In this document: piece by piece, positions 6,700-8,546 of the stretch
Layout: every line of letters begins with the position of its first letter
How positions within the stretch are numbered: position 1 is the stretch's first letter
Assembly (NCBI GenBank): GCA_028691335.1
Contig: JAQUZK010000047.1
Coordinates: 1 to 8,546 of the forward strand
DNA from: Candidatus Izemoplasmatales bacterium
GTDB lineage: Bacteria; Bacillota_I; Bacilli_A; Izemoplasmatales; Hujiaoplasmataceae
DNA: 8,546 nt
Direction: 5' to 3'
Program-made: the position numbers and the translations under genes
The notes under the pieces: model-generated
The model's database searches: none
Told to the model about the DNA's origin: nothing
The model's input: the letters and a program-made list of their open reading frames with translations, nothing else

Positions 6700-8546
6700 T
6701 TAAATATTTATCCAGTATTTATCTCTTCTTCCTAAAAAGCAAGTATCAATTATTGACAAGTCAAAGAGCGGATAGTAATTAAAAGTAATAGTTCCATCAT
6801 GATGAGTATCCAAAACAATACTATTCGCTCGAATAAGCCGATTTATCACTTCCTGATCAGGATGATTATAATTGTTTTTACCAACAGGAATCAAAGCGTA
6901 TTTAGGAGATAGATTATTAATAAACTCTTCAGTAGAAGATGTGATTGAACCATGATGTGGAACCTGAAGTACATCAATATCTAAAATATAGTTTTCCAAC
7001 AATCTCATCTCAATTTCTTTTTCTATATCACCAGTGATCAACCACGAGTCATCAAACACTTTAAAATACAAAACTAGAGAATTGTCGTTCTCATTTTCAC
7101 TTATATTACCATTGAGATTTAAAATCCGAAAACCGCCACAATTAATGATATCCCCCTCATTCATAACAATCGAAGGATAAACACCATCAATACCTAACTC
7201 TGAGTTCATAACAACTTCTTTTATATTTACTTTTTCTAATATATCACCTAATTCTCCGTAATGATCTTCGTGCATATGAGTAACAAACAAATAGTCTAAA
7301 TCTTTAATATTTTCATGTTTTAAATAGTTAATTAAATTATCATAATCATCTCTATCTCCTGTATCGATTAATATATCACAGGTTCCACTATGTAAATGAA
7401 ATGATTCTCCTTGATTCACGTCCAACAGTCTAACATAAGTTTTCGTCAAAGGAACAAGATAAGTGTTAATAATAATTAGAATAGTTATCACAAATATAAT
7501 AACCTTCCTTTTAACAGGATTATTATATTTGATAAAGAAACTTAACAATACCAACCAATATAATCCAACAAAAATTTCATTTGAAAAGCTAAAGTGCAGA
7601 TAGATATTACTCCTAGAAGTAATATCTAGGATTGTCTCAAAAATATAAATAACAGTGCTATACATAATTTCTATCTTTTTAAAAACAAGCAAAAAAAATG
7701 AAAGAGGTAAAAAAATCAAACTTACAAAGTATACAAAAAAAACATTATAAAAGACATTTAAAAGACCAATTTCATTATTTAAGTTAACTATAATTGGTAA
7801 AGCAATCAAGTTTGATAAACAACCAATTTTAAATATTTGAATATACTTTCTATCATTAACAAAGAAATTCCTTCCAAGTATAATCGAAAAACTAATTAAG
7901 AAAGATAAAACAAAACCTATATTATATATTCTATAAGGATTATATATAATGAAACTAATTAAAATAAAACTTAGATAGTCAGAACTCGTGAAGGTTTTTT
8001 TCTTATCAAAAAAGATAGCGATAGTAAGTAGTGAAGCCCTCAAGATAGAAGTCATAAAACCAGTAATAATATTGTATGTTAACAAAAAAACTGATAATAT
8101 TATATTTTTTATATTTTTTCTTAAATAAAATCTCTCAAGAATATAACCTATAAAACCAACTATCAAACTTAAATGCATACCTGAAATAGCGAACAAATGA
8201 GAAACTCCAATTCTAGAAGACTTACTCATTATTTCTTCATCCATTCCACTTTTTTCTCCAAGAATAAAAAGATTCAAATAACTTGAATCTTTCTTAAAAT
8301 AATTATCATTAATCTTTTGTTTTATGACTTCCTTTACTTCAAATAAATTAAATCTTTTCTCTACAATTCTTATATTTTTAATATAGTATTCAGAAAATAT
8401 ATACTTTGACTTTAGATAACTTGAATAATCAAATCCTCCAGGTAAATTATATTGATCTCTTTCAACCAAGTCTCCATCAAACTCAATATACATACCTACT
8501 TCTATTTTAGAAGTGTCCTTAAGATAAAGAATTGCTAATTTATCAT
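6700..8546 (-). CDS. comEC: ComEC/Rec2 family DNA-uptake channel, 5' end cut by window
   Basis: ComEC forms the inner-membrane channel that admits single-stranded DNA during natural transformation. The frame runs open to the right edge, so the Met codon at 8493 is probably internal: 17 further residues upstream continue the N-terminal soluble domain. Numbering from that Met, PGGFDYSSYL (18-27) closes the DUF4131-like region. GVSHLFAISGMHLSLIVG (96-113) is the hallmark of the competence domain, followed by multiple hydrophobic helices to about residue 348. From about 352 a metallo-beta-lactamase domain follows, with THMHEDH (405-411, intact HxHxDH), GDIE with Asp489, and VPHHGS (511-516). The metal-site residues look intact, so the nuclease-like domain may be active. 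The gene ends with TAA at 6700 and shows no terminator before holA. Whether the host is competent depends on genes outside the window. Confidence 0.93.
   Translation of the reverse strand, partial: DKLAILYLKDTSKIEVGMYIEFDGDLVERDQYNLPGGFDYSSYLKSKYIFSEYYIKNIRIVEKRFNLFEVKEVIKQKINDNYFKKDSSYLNLFILGEKSGMDEEIMSKSSRIGVSHLFAISGMHLSLIVGFIGYILERFYLRKNIKNIILSVFLLTYNIITGFMTSILRASLLTIAIFFDKKKTFTSSDYLSFILISFIIYNPYRIYNIGFVLSFLISFSIILGRNFFVNDRKYIQIFKIGCLSNLIALPIIVNLNNEIGLLNVFYNVFFVYFVSLIFLPLSFFLLVFKKIEIMYSTVIYIFETILDITSRSNIYLHFSFSNEIFVGLYWLVLLSFFIKYNNPVKRKVIIFVITILIIINTYLVPLTKTYVRLLDVNQGESFHLHSGTCDILIDTGDRDDYDNLINYLKHENIKDLDYLFVTHMHEDHYGELGDILEKVNIKEVVMNSELGIDGVYPSIVMNEGDIINCGGFRILNLNGNISENENDNSLVLYFKVFDDSWLITGDIEKEIEMRLLENYILDIDVLQVPHHGSITSSTEEFINNLSPKYALIPVGKNNYNHPDQEVINRLIRANSIVLDTHHDGTITFNYYPLFDLSIIDTCFLGRRDKYWINI
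7601..7628. repeat. 11-bp perfect inverted repeat inside comEC
   Basis: TAGATATTACT (7601-7611) is the exact reverse complement of 7618-7628, separated by the 6 bases CCTAGA. It lies within the comEC coding sequence, covering codons near residues 289-297 in the last part of the membrane domain. There is no T run beside it on the minus strand, so it does not look like a terminator. It may be chance. Confidence 0.6.

Noticed and set aside
8491..8493. ATG at 8493 as the start of comEC
   Set aside because: The frame stays open to the window edge, and the 17 upstream residues fit the N-terminal soluble domain of ComEC.

Overview
The window is a compact, AT-rich piece of bacterial chromosome carrying eight genes, all of them housekeeping or conserved-neighbourhood types. 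It reads with the standard bacterial code. Tryptophan is TGG, TAA closes most genes, TAG closes the HIT gene and TGA closes the small membrane-protein gene. The base composition, strong Shine-Dalgarno sites, short 5' leaders and the order comEC, holA, rpsT (rpsT facing the other two) all point to a low-GC Firmicutes/Bacilli-related lineage. The pyruvate kinase and M42 peptidase sequence types would fit a Mollicutes-like relative that keeps code 11 (Acholeplasma- or Izemoplasma-like). That placement is inference, not something the window proves.

Layout. Bases 1-966 (+) are the 3' part of an M42 metallo-aminopeptidase. It converges on pyruvate kinase (1059-2477, -), and two terminators sit back to back between them (975-1040). 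The pyk reading frame holds an in-frame TAA at codon 268 of about 472, but both halves align to the family, so it is either a very recent pseudogene or a sequence error. Next on the minus strand is a two-gene unit with its own consensus promoter (3249-3277): a four-helix LiaI/LiaF-like membrane protein, translationally coupled by an ATGA overlap to a HIT-family nucleotide hydrolase, ending in an intrinsic terminator. Upstream of it, 3287-5230 (-) encodes a 647-residue protein with the framework of glycoside hydrolase/phosphorylase family 65 but with its recognisable active-site motifs changed.

Divergent from that gene is rpsT (ribosomal protein S20, 5369-5629, +), with a good promoter. It converges through a bidirectional terminator on holA (DNA polymerase III delta, 5653-6618, -), which has its own extended -10 promoter. 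Upstream lies comEC (6700 to the right edge, -), the DNA-uptake channel with a C-terminal metallo-beta-lactamase domain, cut by the window end.

I see no mobile element, CRISPR array, tRNA or rRNA, and no clear multi-gene novel system. The two observations most worth following are the GH65-like protein that appears to have lost its catalytic machinery, and the single stop codon that interrupts an otherwise intact pyruvate kinase.
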